Below are positions 32,301 through 44,123 of a stretch of 64,000 bases of DNA, one piece after another. A model generated the notes under the pieces. The model was not told where the DNA came from. It worked only from the letters and a program-made list of their open reading frames with translations, and ran no database searches. The translations under genes and the position numbers were made by a program. This stretch comes from Salminus brasiliensis (lineage: Eukaryota > Chordata > Actinopteri > Characiformes > Bryconidae), in contig NC_132879.1 of NCBI RefSeq assembly GCF_030463535.1, forward strand, positions 42,846,970 through 42,910,969, in the 5' to 3' direction. Position 1 is the first letter of the stretch, and each line of letters begins with the position of its first letter.

Positions 32301-35300
32301 AACGAGGTGACACAGAGAGAGACACAGAGAGACTGCCTTAGATCATATGACTACCTGTGTATCACGAAGGAATGAAAATGGACAGAAATACATGTGTGTT
32401 TTAATGTAGTGTCAGTATTGACTAGTCCTGACTTTGGAGATTCTACAACCTCACCAATCGATCAGATGGATAGGATAATCAATGCTCAGTACTTTGCAGG
32501 CTCCTCTTGTGCAGCTCAAGCTACTCTAAACCTATCGAGGCATTAACTCCACAAGACATACGGCATGAACTTTTTTCCAGCAGTTTATGCTACACTAGCA
32601 TATACTTTTTACACCCATCACAGGCTAATTGGTTGTCCCCTCTTCCGTCACTTTTGGTAGGTACTGACAACTATATACCAGGAACACAAGTGGCTTAGAT
32701 TCCTACTTCCAACACACCAACTTCAAGGACTGACTTTTCATTTGCGACCTAATATGTATATATGTTATTACACAGTGCAGTAGCAGCTCTTTTGGCCCGG
32801 AGTGGCAATGACAGAGACGCCATTCTCCCCCTTACAAAATGATTTTGAAGCTGTTGTTTTAAGGCAGAAATTGACACATTATGTTGCTTTAATGAACCCA
32901 TACTTCCAGAGCACAGCTGCTTTGTACTCTATATTGTGTGACACCACTAAAGGTTCACTGGTATAAACACTGTTGCATTTGTGTGGTAGGCCAGCTGTGA
33001 GTGTGTGTGTTTGTGATCTAATCAGAAAGCCCATCTCATTGATTCAATCCCGGCACACTTGTTGAGCAGCTATGAGTCAGACTGACTGCTGAGTCAACAA
33101 GCATTACTGAACGTTATTGTGATGACATTATTTTCCAGATGGGAAATAACAGTGTTAACTTACATCTGTATCGTTGGGCTGTGTCCAAACCAGCAGGAGC
33201 AAATAGAGGAGAGAGTGAGGGAAAAAAAGCAAATGGGTTAGCAAACAAATTTACTTGATATATGTACTAATATAGCTATCCCCAGCTCACAAAACTACCA
33301 AAATACCCTGCTCTGCAATTAAGCTGCTGCAGTTGTCAAGCTGTGTGAGGGTGTGTGCGCATATTTGTATGTGCCTATGCAAGCACTGGTTCCTTGGAGT
33401 TCCGATAATGAATGTGTTCTGTTCCTGATGAATTATGCTATTAATTCTTTTCCAGTGGTGTCCTGCCAACGCAGAGCCACTTATGCAGTCGCTCCTTCTA
33501 CCTTGGCAAGCCAGAGGAGTGCAGCAGCTTGTGTTACGCAGCACACCTCCATTATCTCCATCAAATCCATCACTCTCAGTGTTCTTCGCTACTCAGACTG
33601 ACACTCGCCACTCATATCTAGACACATCATTTGCTGCACATGCAAACCTACAAAATGTCAACTTTACAGAAAAGGGAAAAACACTAACCTAACCCTTTAG
33701 TGAATTTTTAACTTAACTATGGAAGTCAATGTAAAATGCTTGTATTCCAAGTCATTTTGGAGCATTTCTATTGGTCCATTTCTCATGAAATTGAGACACT
33801 GGACCGTAGAATGTGTCAGTGTGTCTTTGCTATTGTAGCGGTGGGAATAGTACGCCTTGCGCAAACACCGTTTCTATTTAAATTACGCAGGAAGGCGTGG
33901 AATTAGACTGTTGGTGGGGTGTAAGATAGCAATGCGCATTGCAACGCCCCCTTGTGCAGGGTGTAAGATAGGGCCCACAATGTAAAGGAAACTGTCAACT
34001 GTCAAAATGGCAAAAATGGAAATAATTTTTTTTTATTATTGTAGTAGTAAAACTACAGCAAAACAAAACAAAATGTACGTATTAATGAAATATTTACAAC
34101 TAAAGGCAAACAGTGACTTAGTAATGAAGATAATTTTGTTCACTCAAAGGTTTCACATTACTTATTGCATATTCAGTAGGTACAGGCATACATGGGGCAC
34201 AATATTAATACATACCTGTAGTTCTATATACATTTACATTTATGGCATTTAGCAGACGCTCTTATCCAGAGCGACTTACAAGGTTACTCGTATTACAGAG
34301 GTGGGCCAATGTAGTGTTAGGAGTCTTGCCCAGGGACTCTTATTGGTGTAGCGCAGCATAGTCACCCAGACCGGGAATCAAACCCTGGTCTCCCACATGG
34401 TGTTGTTGTAACGCAATGGTAGGTGGTGGTGTTATCTGTTGCGCCACACCAACCACAACTATATAACAACTATATATACAACTATATATGAACACAGACC
34501 TTCATCACTCCCAGTGAACAGCAGAAACGGCTTGTTGTAATTAATGTTTAATTAATGTTGTTACAGTAAACACACGCTTTAGCATCCCAGGCTAACGTGG
34601 CGTAGCTACTGCCACGACAGGCAAGTGTTTATAGGCTTTTTCTTTGTCTTACCTTTGATCACACAATGCACTGTAGTACACGTTTGCTTGTGTGACATTT
34701 TGACACATAACTCATTTCAGCTTTTATAATAAAAGAGCACTGTAAGTGCCACGTTTGTGGACCACCAATGACATTTTTCATTTGTTTTTGGCTTTGATTT
34801 AAAACAACAAGGTTCTCCTTGTTAATCTTTTCCACCTTTACTGGTGCACAATTTAAGGTGGAACACATAATTCAAATGTAAAACAGGAGCCATCTTCAGC
34901 TTCAGCTGAATATGACATACTGTACTCTTTCAGGAGCAGGATCTTGCTTTTACAGCTTCCCAACATGCATCGTGTAATCTGCTTGAGCTTTTAATTCAAA
35001 CACTGGCACGCTGACTAAGAAATTGAGGATCCTGGTCGTGGTGGATAGCAACGGTTGCAAAGCAGTGATTGGATGGTCAGGAAAATAAAAACAGAGCTTG
35101 AGATTGGTTCTTAGACATCACCATGTACATTCTGGAATGAGTTTGACTGGCCACACTACAACGATAACTGTGACCAATCAGGATGGGCCTTGGTAGCCCT
35201 GGCTATGTCCCTGGTACAATAGCAACTAGGCAAATATGTCAGAACTCTTTGCTTCTCTCTCTCTCTCTCTGTTATATATGATGCCTTTTTTAGTGACAGA

Positions 35301-38200
35301 GCTACAGCACAGCACAGGAAGCAGTGTGAGGAGCAGTGTGTTTGGGAGTGCATGTACTGCTTCACTCAATTCAGACCCAGGCTGCCTTACATAAGCCACC
35401 CCATCTCTGACAGCTGCCAGCTTTATTTAAACCTGCTTTAAACCCTGAGGTCTAAATTAACCACCCCAACCCTCTACGCACTCCCTCTCTCTCTCTTTCT
35501 CTCTCTCTGTCTCTCTCTCTCTCACTCTCTCTCTCTCACTCACACACACACTGGATCAACATTGCGTTAGTTTGTTTGTTTTTACTCAGTGTCAGGACAC
35601 AGTGTCATACAGACACAGCCATAACATTAATACCACATGCCTAATATTCAGTAGGTGCCCCTCTTGCCGCCAGAACAGATTTAATCATTCAAGGTGTGGA
35701 CTACACAAGATGTCCTGTGCCATCTGGCACCAAGATGTTAGCAGCAGATCCTTTATGTTGCGAAGTGGGGCCTCCATGGATCAGTGAGCCGTACAATATG
35801 TCTACAGCCTGTGAATTCGCCCTCTGAACTTTTCGCCCTCAGTTCATTTTCAATGGGTGGTTGTAAAATAAATGTGCGAGGGATTGTGGGCTAGCTGGAG
35901 ATGCAAATTACAAGTGGCAGCCAATCAGGCAAAAGCAACATTCCACTGTGCACAACAAGTATGTGCCTACACAGTTGCATCTGCACAATCTGAACATGAA
36001 CCCTGCAAAGATGGGAACACATATAGAGCAAATGCAGTGGTCAAATACGGTTAGGTGCCCATGACTCTGTCGCCAGTTCACCGGTTGTCCCAGTCCTCTA
36101 GCCATCACAATTTGGCCCTTGTCAAAGTTTCTCACATCCTTACACCTGCCTAATATATCCACCCCTTGACAGATGCTATAGATGAAGCTAATTAGCGTTG
36201 TTCACTTCACCTGTCCGGTACTAATGTTATGGCGGTTGGTAAAATCTGTAGGGTAAACAGTAGTTAATTCAACACTGCAATTTTTCTTATAATCTGAAAA
36301 CAGTGTCATGGTACACAGTGTTCTGTTAATAAAAACTCCACTGGACCACATGGTGGCCGTGACATCACTGACATCAGTGTATTGAGACTGATGGCATATG
36401 GCACCCGCCAGAGCAAGCCATCAGTCAGAGTCTGGTTTCAATGACACTAAAGCACATGCCAAACATGACAGCAACAATGACCAATTCATCCACAATCCAT
36501 TATGTCAATGGAATGAACAGTTATGATGTGGCCTGAATTACAATAAGATCAGTGACTCCTTACAATAACAAAAAAAGATTGTGCTTGTCAAACATATGAC
36601 AGCCCCATAAGGGGTCATTACGCACCATCCATTCACTTTATGATGTCCACCGTCCTTAAAAGGTCAACTTTAACGAGGCATAATCACAGACCATAGCCTA
36701 ATCTGTTGTCAAGTGCAATTTGTCAACCACCCGCCACCTAATTCATCACTGGTCATTTACTGACCACAGATGTTATTTAGGTAGTGGCCCATTTAGTAGT
36801 GAGACTGTGATTGTGGGTAACAGCCCTCCACATGGTAGACTGGGGTTTAATGTCCCGACCAGTCAAGCAAATCACACCACGCAAAAATAAGACTCATTGG
36901 GAATCATTCCTAAACCTACAATCACCTACCTGTGTAGCATAAATAAAATGTACATCATATGTCCAAATGTTTGTGGACACCCCTTCTGCTATCTAATGAA
37001 TGCTTTCAGCTGGTTGAAGTTTCAGCACTCATTGCTGACCCAAACGTGCAAATGCACACACACACATCTTGTCCAGTCCCTGTGGAGAAGTATTGCCAAT
37101 AGAATAGGACTCTTTTGAGCAGATAAGAATGAACCTATTGGCACCATGCTTAAGGCCAGCTAGAGAGGTATAAAGCCCCCCAGCTTTGAGCTATGGAGCA
37201 GTGGAACTGTGGACTCTGGAATGATGGTGCCTCAATGATGGTGTTACCCACAATCACAGTCTCACTACTAAATGGGCCACTACCTAAATAACATCTGTGG
37301 TCAGGGGGCAGTGGTGGCTCAGCGGTTAGAGAACTGGGTTATCGATAACAAGCAAGGCCCTTTACCCTTTCTGCTCCCCGGGCGGCTGCCCACCGCTGTG
37401 TGTGTGTGTGTACTCACTGCCCCTAGCTCACTAGTGTGTGTGTGTGAGTGTGTGTTCACTACCACAGATGGGTTAAATGCGGAGGACCCATTTCGCTGTA
37501 TAGTGCACACTGTACAGTGACAAATACGTGCACCTTTACTTGTTGGTTGAGGGATGAGTTGGAGAGTTGGAGATAAGGTGAGGGGGTGATCAGCTAACCT
37601 ATCCTGACCTCGCTAACGAGGTCCACACAGCAATGCCTCAAAATCTAGCTGGACAAAAGCAGGATAAACTCTTTTGAATACCCTTCATTTTGGAAGAAAC
37701 AATGAATAAGCAGGTACCCAAATACTTTTGTCCACGAGTCAGTCTGGACAACAGCATCGGCCAAATGCTGTAAATGTAAAAGCAGTGTATGTTGTATTGG
37801 TGTTGGTATATCAGGCAGAGCAGTGTGCAGAGGTTAAGAGTGGGGGTCTGTCACCTTTAATGCTAAGGTATAGGTGGGATAGCGATCATTGATAAGGTTG
37901 CCCCTGAGAGCAAACCATTTTAATTGAACATTAATAGCTGCTGCTTTCAGAAATTGTAAAAGAAATTGTACACTGCAACACTGCTTTAATAGTGGTTCCC
38001 CCAAAATATGGGCCTGCTTCACCCAGTGGACATTTTAGGGAAAAAAACCCAAAAAGCATTCCCTTGTGGTGGCCCTTTACTCTGTGTATGACAGCTAATA
38101 TACAAGAACACAAGAATAAATGCTGTTACTGCAGTTACCTGAGTTGTGATGGCCCACAACCTCTTCTCCAACATCTCCAGAGACATCTGCACTCCAACAG
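22140..38200 (-). CDS. cacna2d4: Voltage-gated calcium channel alpha2delta subunit (delta-4-like), 3' eleven exons
   Basis: Exons in transcript order: 38200-38139, 32297-32250, 31043-30981, 28973-28903, 28411-28336, 27738-27686, 27582-27527, 26441-26324, 24992-24877, 24326-24244 and 22235-22140 (stop). All phases join and give about 279 C-terminal residues. Landmarks: [15 protein letters not shown]; Cys-rich [83 protein letters not shown]; and DCGGA before a hydrophobic end ([16 protein letters not shown]) that fits a GPI-anchor signal. These match alpha2delta-3 and -4, not -1 or -2. NASVKCDRM and ENAKDCGGA favour -4, as does linkage with stk38l (both on human 12p). Alpha2delta proteins are extracellular, lipid-anchored subunits that raise surface density of CaV1 and CaV2 channels and organise synapses; alpha2delta-4 serves photoreceptors. 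The N-terminus, including the VWA and Cache domains, lies beyond the right edge. Paralogue assignment is about 65 % sure; family is near certain. Confidence 0.9.
22530..24120 (+). mobile_element. Decayed Tc1-like transposon with an inserted SINE, last alpha2delta intron
   Basis: The left part (GAATATGGACATTTGATC) is mirrored near 24045-24080 (GATCAAATGTTCATATGTTT GAATATG). Inside are broken transposase-like stretches, for example GTGAAGCATGGTGGAAATGT CATGGTTTATGGAGC ([11 protein letters not shown]), and a run reading [23 protein letters not shown] (23560-23903) splits it. It sits between the last two exons, 24244 and 22235. Confidence 0.55.
23560..23903 (-). mobile_element. tRNA-derived SINE, minus strand
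   Basis: Read on the minus strand it starts near 23903 with GGCTCCGAGTGGCTCAGCAA and a B-box-like GGTTGCAAGTTCAAAGCCC, as in pol III promoters of tRNA-derived SINEs. It then runs through a unique body to about 23560. It is nested in the Tc1-like element. Confidence 0.6.
24327..24876 (-). other. cacna2d4: U12-type AT-AC intron of the alpha2delta gene
   Basis: No GT-AG pair joins the flanking exons, but an AT-AC pair does so perfectly. The donor reads |ATATCCTTT, the exact U12 5' splice-site consensus. TTCCTTAAT, one base from the U12 branch-site consensus TTCCTTAAC, lies 11-12 nt before the acceptor. The intron ends ...CACATCAC|. Joining 24877 to 24326 restores the codon TAT and the peptide [14 protein letters not shown], conserved in the family. 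Length 550 bp. It would be removed by the minor spliceosome. Confidence 0.9.
25133..26090 (+). mobile_element. Degraded Tc1-like transposon with clear terminal repeats
   Basis: Starts TACAGTGGCATGAAAACTGT then TGGGCACCCC and ends GCCCAAACTTTTGCATGCCA CTG; the ends are inverted repeats of a widespread teleost Tc1 family. The interior carries unreadable transposase remnants (GGAAGACCAAGAACGCTTTC, TTGCTAGAAAGGCAAATC). It sits in the intron between alpha2delta exons 26441-26324 and 24992-24877. Confidence 0.75.
27050..27086. repeat. (CA)n microsatellite
   Basis: About 18 CA units with one TA interruption, alpha2delta intron. A short (GAT)n-rich stretch follows at about 27199-27255. Confidence 0.95.
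28615..28730 (-). mobile_element. tRNA-derived SINE head, minus strand
   Basis: The minus strand reads GCAGTGGTGGCTCATTGGTT AGAGCACTGGG, the tRNA-like head (A-box TGGCTCATTGG) of a common fish SINE, also seen at 37304-37540. Only the head and part of the body remain. Confidence 0.6.
29291..29332. repeat. (CT)n microsatellite
   Basis: About 20 CT units in an otherwise pyrimidine-rich stretch up to about 29460. It lies in the alpha2delta intron between exons 31043-30981 and 28973-28903. Confidence 0.95.
29729..30450 (+). mobile_element. Decayed Tc1-like transposon
   Basis: It starts CACTGGGCAAAAGTCAGAGA, a known type of fish Tc1 terminus, and contains broken transposase wording (AACTCAACTGTGGGTCTAAA GGGATG; CAGACCTCAACATCATTGCA). 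The right end is not sharply defined. Confidence 0.55.
31205..31740 (-). mobile_element. Decayed Tc1-like transposase fragment, minus strand
   Basis: Minus-strand translation gives WPSWSPDL, the 'WPSQSPDLNPIENLW' block of Tc1 transposases broken by a stop, then [19 protein letters not shown], the usual following helix. It lies in the intron upstream of the alpha2delta exon 31043-30981. Confidence 0.7.
33164..33178 (-). other. cacna2d4: Candidate 15-nt cassette microexon in the alpha2delta gene
   Basis: On the minus strand a long pyrimidine-rich tract and ACACAG are followed by CCCAACGATACAGAT and a strong donor GTAAGT. It would add Pro-Asn-Asp-Thr-Asp, in frame and phase 0, between ...WAITTQ and CAGVEG.... 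Neighbouring exons join in frame without it, so it would be optional. No homologous human exon is known to me. Confidence 0.3.
33835..33980 (-). repeat. Fragment of a GGGCCCTATCTTACACCC-type element
   Basis: The right edge on the minus strand starts GGGCCCTATCTTACACCCTG, the same terminus as the larger copy at 39333-39720. It is rich in GCGCAA words as in that family. Confidence 0.55.
34230..34455 (-). mobile_element. Full tRNA-derived SINE, minus strand
   Basis: On the minus strand a tRNA-like head (GGTGTGGCGCAACAGATAAC; B box GGGTTTGATTCCCG) runs into the conserved fish tail GTAAGTCGCTCTGGATAAGA, then GCGTCTGCTAAATGCCATAA. Related head fragments occur at 9080-9150 and 36810-36870, and a tail at about 37755-37780. 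Confidence 0.75.
35481..35551. repeat. (CT)n / (CA)n low-complexity tract
   Basis: Imperfect CT repeats with TTT, GT and CACT interruptions, ending in a short CA run, in an alpha2delta intron. A smaller (CT)n lies at 35254-35271. Confidence 0.9.
35615..36240. mobile_element. CAGCCATAACATTA-type DNA element
   Basis: The left end ACAGCCATAACATTAATACC is matched by the right end GGTACTAATGTTATGGCGGT. After the left end comes CTAATATTCAGTAGGTGCCC CTCTTGCCGCC, a wording shared with the elements at 43200 and 52838. Internal sequence is unrelated filler without coding potential. Confidence 0.65.
36761..37303. repeat. Perfect 62-bp inverted repeat with a 419-bp loop
   Basis: Bases 36761-36822 (starting TGACCACAGATGTTATTTAG) and 37242-37303 (ending TAAATAACATCTGTGGTCA) are exact reverse complements over all 62 positions by my reading. 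The loop contains the left part of another element (ATGTCCAAATGTTTGTGGAC, about 36959). A SINE begins immediately after the right arm. Confidence 0.85.
37304..37540 (+). mobile_element. tRNA-derived SINE
   Basis: Head GGGCAGTGGTGGCTCAGCGG TTAGAG with the A-box, then a body with GT-rich stretches and the tail CACTGTACAGTGACAAATAC GTGCACC. The B-box region seems deleted. A tail of the same family in reverse orientation lies at 48650-48700. Confidence 0.75.
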
Positions 38201-39332
38201 CTATAATGAAAGAAAGAAAGATACAAGATTGGAAGAAGCAAAAAAAGAAAAAGAAAGAGGTTGATTAGGTTGCAGAATTTAAACATTTTGCTTTTTGGTT
38301 ACAGTTTAAGACACGAATGGCAAACAGTAGTCGAGAGGTTCTGCCAGTCACTTAAAATGCTCATATTCACCCATCCAATAAAGCTAAATAAGTGTCATAT
38401 AAAGGGCTCCTACAGAACTAATAAACTCTCTTTCTTATGAAGACTCATGTATGAGCCATCTCTGCCGACAGCTGTCAGAAGGCAGTTTAAATGAGAGAGA
38501 TGTTTATTGCATAAGAAGAGAACATGGTTTAAAGCTGTACTTCCACAAGGACCAAAAGTCACATCCAATCAGCTTCACTCAGCCGCTCTCCCAGCATGCA
38601 TCAGCGCTCAGAGATCCGCCCACTCGAAAGCAGGCTAAACATAGATCCAAACACACTGTAGGAGTCCTGGAGTCACAACTAGGCATGGCAAGGACTGTAG
38701 GAAAGGCCACATCTGGCAACCAATGTGCACTTCCATGCTCTCACAAAAAGAACAGAGTGTTCAGATGAAGACAGGTATGTGGGGAGCTATTCATAGCCCT
38801 GATTTTAAGGTGACAGCATCAACTTGGCTTTATCATTTAGGCCAAACACACTGTAGCCAACCTATGACTCTTCAAATTTCTGCTAGGAAATCAGACAGTT
38901 CAAAGATTTAACAAGGTGGGATATGGGGGGATGTGTTCTGTTATATGTTATAAAGTGTAAAACATATTTAAAAATATAGATTTTTAAATATACAAATAGG
39001 TATTCTCCACTACGCAAGCCTTACCTTCTGTGTAATATCCTTTCTTTTAAATAGCCGTGCCCAAAACTGAGACACTGAAGTGGATGCTCTCTCAGAAGAC
39101 AGAGCTTGAGGAGGAACTGCTGAGTAGAACTAAGACTCATAAAGGGAACCTAGCTCCTCTGGGCTGCACTATATAATTAAGATTTACAAGTTTACAAATG
39201 AGGTTTCCAGAGAGAGTCAGCTCAAACAGAAGAAGCTTCCATGAGATGTGCTAATGATAACAGTAAGAGTCTATTAGATCTGGCATATCAAAATCTGGAA
39301 GAGAACTTACTGTGTTCAAGTATCCAGAGACA

Positions 39333-39720
39333 TGGGGCCCTATCTTGCACCCTGCGCAAGGCGTGTCGCGATGCTCATTGCTATCTTACACCCCACCAAC
39401 AGTCTATTTTCACACCTTCCGCCTGCATTGCTTAAATAGCAATGCTACATGTGGATACATCTACGCCGATAGGTGTGGTGGTCTCGAATCTGAGGTGTAT
39501 GCAGGTCAATTTCTGGCGTATTGCTGTCTTAGCAACGGAAAACACGGGTGCACCACCGACTGAAAACAACCTAGGCAGATGCCAACAGTAAGATGTTCAT
39601 TTCTATCTTGGCAGTGAATTGTCAATACAGGCGCGCGCCCCCGCTTGTTACACTTGTTTCTTTTACAATTCTTTATTAACAGTTCAGTTTGACTCATCTA
39701 AAGATTGCTAAACCAGGGCC
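39333..39720. mobile_element. Non-autonomous DNA element (GGGCCCTATCTTGCACCC ends)
   Basis: Starts GGGCCCTATCTTGCACCCTG CGCAAGGCG and ends near 39720 with AGGGCCCTGA. The interior is GC- and CpG-richer than the surroundings. No coding potential. Confidence 0.55.
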
Positions 39721-40163
39721 CTGATGTTGAATATGGAAATATTGTAGGAAAAAACATGTTGGATGTTTATGCATGATTCAGTAAGGTTCTTACTGATGTC
39801 AGAAAAAAAGGAAAATCAGTTTAGGTATTGTGCCCCTTCTGCATCAGCCCCTCCCCCATTGCACATTTTTCAACACACAGGAAAATGAACACATGCATTT
39901 ACGTGCAACCTTACATTATTGTATGCATTTGTATGCAGAAGACAGCTCAGAAGTCCTGAAAATGCAACTTTATGTGTACAGATGCATTTTCTTCACTTCA
40001 CTTATCTGGTCTATTCCCTGAAGCTTAACTTAATGTGTAATACACATTCTGTTGCCACTAGGAAAGCCACTCTACAAAGGTAGGATATGATATATAAGCG
40101 CAACAAAAATCTTCAACACAGCACTCACCAATTAATCAGGCTTATTTGAATAGCGTCGTTGTC

Positions 40164-40384
40164 CAATAAAACACATGTATCTCCAAAACGGTAAAAGGCA
40201 AAAGGGTTATTCACTTTAAATGGAAGTTAAGGTAAAATAAGGGTTTCTGAAAGAAATAAAATAGAGCATTTTGGAAATATTGGTCTATTTATCCAGACTT
40301 ATTTACACAAGGCAAAGAGCAGCTGCAGGGTTCAAACGATGGAGAAAACAGAAAAACAAAAATGGAGATACATGTGTTTCATTG
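40164..40384. repeat. Short palindromic element (arms CATGTATCTCC), second copy
   Basis: Left arm CAATAAAACACATGTATCTCCA (40164-40185), right arm TGGAGATACATGTGTTTCATTG (40363-40384). The interior AGCAGCTGCAGGGTTCAA is shared with the copy at 19786-19912. Confidence 0.65.
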
Positions 40385-43199
40385 AACTGCAGTGATATAA
40401 AGTCCATCCTCAATGTCCATACTACTAAAATCTGATGTCTCATCTACAGTGACAGCAACCATTGGTGAAACTGTCAGCTACATCAGTGATCAGATCATTC
40501 TAAATGAGGTGTAGCTTGGTGTTAGCTTAAGTCACTAAAACTGCATTCTGCATTTTGGACTTTTTCCTTTTTAACTTTAGTGCAGAGCGCCTCATTGTTC
40601 CTTTTTCTTTGCTAATTGAGCATATGATCAGTTTTACAACACGATGTAGGTGCGAAGGCAATTCTTGGTGCAATTAAGCTGCTTTCTGTAAACAACTGAA
40701 ATTGCCAAATGTCTTGTAATTCCATGCATCAACAGCAGACAATCCCAGCAGACAAGAGATGCTGCAGGCTAGCCGTTAGCCAGGCATACCTCTAACAAGT
40801 TATCTTCTAACCTTCTGGCTAAAATTTAGAGATGGAATTCCCCGTTCCAACTTTAATTAATTATTCTTTGAACCAATTAGGTATGCCACAACGTCTGACT
40901 CATAGTTGCTATTTAAAGTTAGCAAGCCATAGGCCATCCGCCAACATGACAATCATACATTTGAATGGTCAGATTTCCTATCATTTTTAAATAAAAAAAT
41001 AAAAAGATAATTATAAACTAAAGTAATAATAAACAATCATAGAAACAAAAATATAAAATAATAGCAATATAGTAAAATAACAATAAATTATAATAATCAA
41101 AACTAGATAAAATAAAGTAAAAATGGGAATAATAATAATATTAATAACAACCACCAAAACACCAATACTACTACTAACACTACTACTACTATTACTACTA
41201 CTACTACTAATAATAATAATAATAACAAGAAGAAGAATATAAAACCAGTTAAATTAAACAAATTAAATGATAAAAATTAAATTTATGAATGTAAAAATAA
41301 ACAATATTTATCCTTATACAGGACTACTTATACAGACCTATGTTTTAAAAAAGAATTTTAACTCATCTAGGCAATGGTCTGGCTTATTATGACTATAATT
41401 TGTTTTAATAAATGCTACGAGATCAGTTTATTATAAATTTGAAATGACTGAGCTACACATTAGGTCTATGATTGAGTGGATCCTTGAACAGGCACAAGCA
41501 ATCCATCACATCCTGATGAAGCAGTATGACTGCTCTCTGGCATGGCAAGGCACAGATATTTGACAGGCTATCATTGCTGCACTGCAACCAGACAGTGCAT
41601 TTGTCTGCAGAAATTTGTGTCCAGCTCATTTGTACTTCCCATATGCTTAAGCTGTGCAGTGAAAGCATACTGGCTTGCTTTAGACAACAACATTAACTGA
41701 AGCCATTAAAGCTGGGGTCATGGGCAGGCTGGAGACCAAATATTAAACTGAAAACCGCTGCACGAAAGTATACCTTTCTCAAGCCTTGATAGTGTGGTGG
41801 AAATGAAACGGACAATGCTTCCTTGGCGGAGATGAAGACTTGGCTAGAAGGAGAGATGTTGGGGATGCGATTGGAAGGGCAAGAAGAGGAAGGACAGGAG
41901 GGAGGTGGATGGTCTGGACTGCCTAAAAAGAAAGCTGTTTACAGAAGATCAAGCAGCATCACAGCTTTCTGCTTTTTTCTGTAGTGGGCCTATAATCCAT
42001 GGAGATGAAGACTTGTGGTGGAAAACCAGTGAAAATAAATCTCAATGATGTAGAAGTTGTCCAGACCCCTGTCTACTGAAGACAGTAGAAGTCAATACTG
42101 TCCAACTCTATATTCAGACCATTAATAATCATGCCATGCTAAAAATCATTAAGATCATATTTGTTACCTGCTCTAATGGTTGAACTGAACATTATCCGAA
42201 GCTGCTCTCCTATATCTGCATGATTGTATGCACACCACTGTTCAATTAACAGCTCATTGTTTTCATGTAAATGAAGAGTCACATGTCCAGAGGAAAAAAA
42301 ATGGACCAGGTATCCACCCAGAGAGGAAAGGCAAAGAGTGATGGCTGCAGATAAAAATACTGTAGCCCTTTACTGAGAGTCCATTCACCAGACCAGTTAA
42401 AAGCAGCGTGCACTGACCCAGAGCCGGCCGGCAGGCTGGAGGACGCTGTGACATTGCAGAGCATTTCTACTGCCCCTGTCTCTCTCCCTCTCTTTCTCTC
42501 TGTCTCTCCTTTTCTCTCTCGACCAGCTCACATCCCACAGGAACCACTTCACCCCACCTTCCTTTAGAAGGATGAAGTGCTTCAGAAACCCACATACAGC
42601 CTGATCTGGGCCAGCAGGCACCAAGCAGGAGGGAAGGGGGTTAGGGTCTTTGCTGAGCGGATGCTGCTATTGGAAGCGAGGAAGGGATCCTGGAGAGCGT
42701 TAGAGCAATATAACGTGGGACATCAGCGCTACAGGATTCTTGTTTGTTGTACATGCATTATTCACAGAGCCCTGGCACAGCTGAATGGCTAAAACACACA
42801 CACACATTCACGTACACACACACACACACACACCTGCTGGTGACATCGCCACAGGGCACAACTACCACTCCACCCTACAATATGCTATTAACAGATGCTA
42901 CCATCTTGCAGTGGACACTGAGGCCATGTTCTGTGGAGGATATGTTAATGCTTAAGGTGTGAATTGTATAATGAATGACGAAGAGTCTGAGAGGATTTTT
43001 TTTCTCATTAGAAATATGCAACTTTTCCAATAGAAACATTAGGATTCTTTAAATTTCATATGATTGGCAGTTGTCAGCACCTGTACATTCCTACAACCTA
43101 ATGAAAAAGGAAAGGCTGCTGCTGAAATATCTTTGGTGCGATCATTAATTTATCATCATTTTCATTCAAGTAAAAGAAGAAAACATTTTAATGTTAATA

Positions 43200-44123
43200 T
43201 ACACTGATCAGCCATTACATTAAAACTACTTGACTAATATTGTGTAAGTCCACCCTGTGTCACCACAACAGCTCTGACCCATTAAGACACATAAGACATA
43301 GCCAGCATACAGTACTATAGTTGTTCTTCTGTTGGATCAGACCGCAATGGCTAGCCCGTATTCCCTGCATCAGTGAGCCTTGGATGCCCATGTCTGTCGC
43401 AGGTTCACTGGTTGTCCTTCCTTGAACCACTTTCTGTTGTTACGGACCACTCCATATCGGAAATACCCCAAAAGACCTTGGCTCAAGAACCAACTATTCG
43501 CTTGATGCCTAATATGTATATTTATAAGCCACACTCAAGATTAAAAACCCTGATTTAAGGTTTTACAGGATTCCAAGACACAAATAGATCTAAAAAGATG
43601 TCTTATGGCTTATAGCTAACAGGTAGGATGGCTTCCTAGCCACAGTGCTGTGTGAAAACTGAGCTTGTACAGGGACCTCATCAGGCTTTAAATTGGACTT
43701 TATAGGCTTATGAAAGCATACACGTCTCTGTGTGTCAGACATTTTGTGTCTGATAGGTCGAAAAGTTCTTCAAATTAATTCTCTATCTATTCTCTAATCT
43801 AAAAACAAGTTGTTAGTGACCCTCCACAATGGCATCACATCTACCTTGAAGGCCGTCCAGAAACTACATGGTACACCACCTGCATCCATCCAATGATGAT
43901 GAAACTGTGTGCATTCAGGGGACGGCAGTTTTTCATAATTATAGGTGTGTAGATACCCAATGACGTTTAAGTGTTGCTACTACAATGCTCCAACTACCCA
44001 GAGAGCATGTTGTGACAATGACAATACCGGTAATGGTAGTGCCAGAAATGTAATACTAGGTCTACAGTAGAACTTGAGAATTTGCTCTTACTTCATGTTA
44101 TTATGTTATGGCTGATTAGTGTA
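43200..44123. mobile_element. CAGCCATAACATTA-type DNA element
   Basis: Left end TACACTGATCAGCCATTACA, right end ATGTTATGGCTGATTAGTGTA; these are inverted copies. The text TGACTAATATTGTGTAAGTC CACC marks the same family as 35615-36240. Confidence 0.65.

Noticed and set aside
41760-41880. Minus-strand stretch reading SSQVFISAKEALSVSFPPHY before GTATAC
   Set aside because: Only loose resemblance to the alpha2delta segment expected before VGVQM; wrong phase at the junction.
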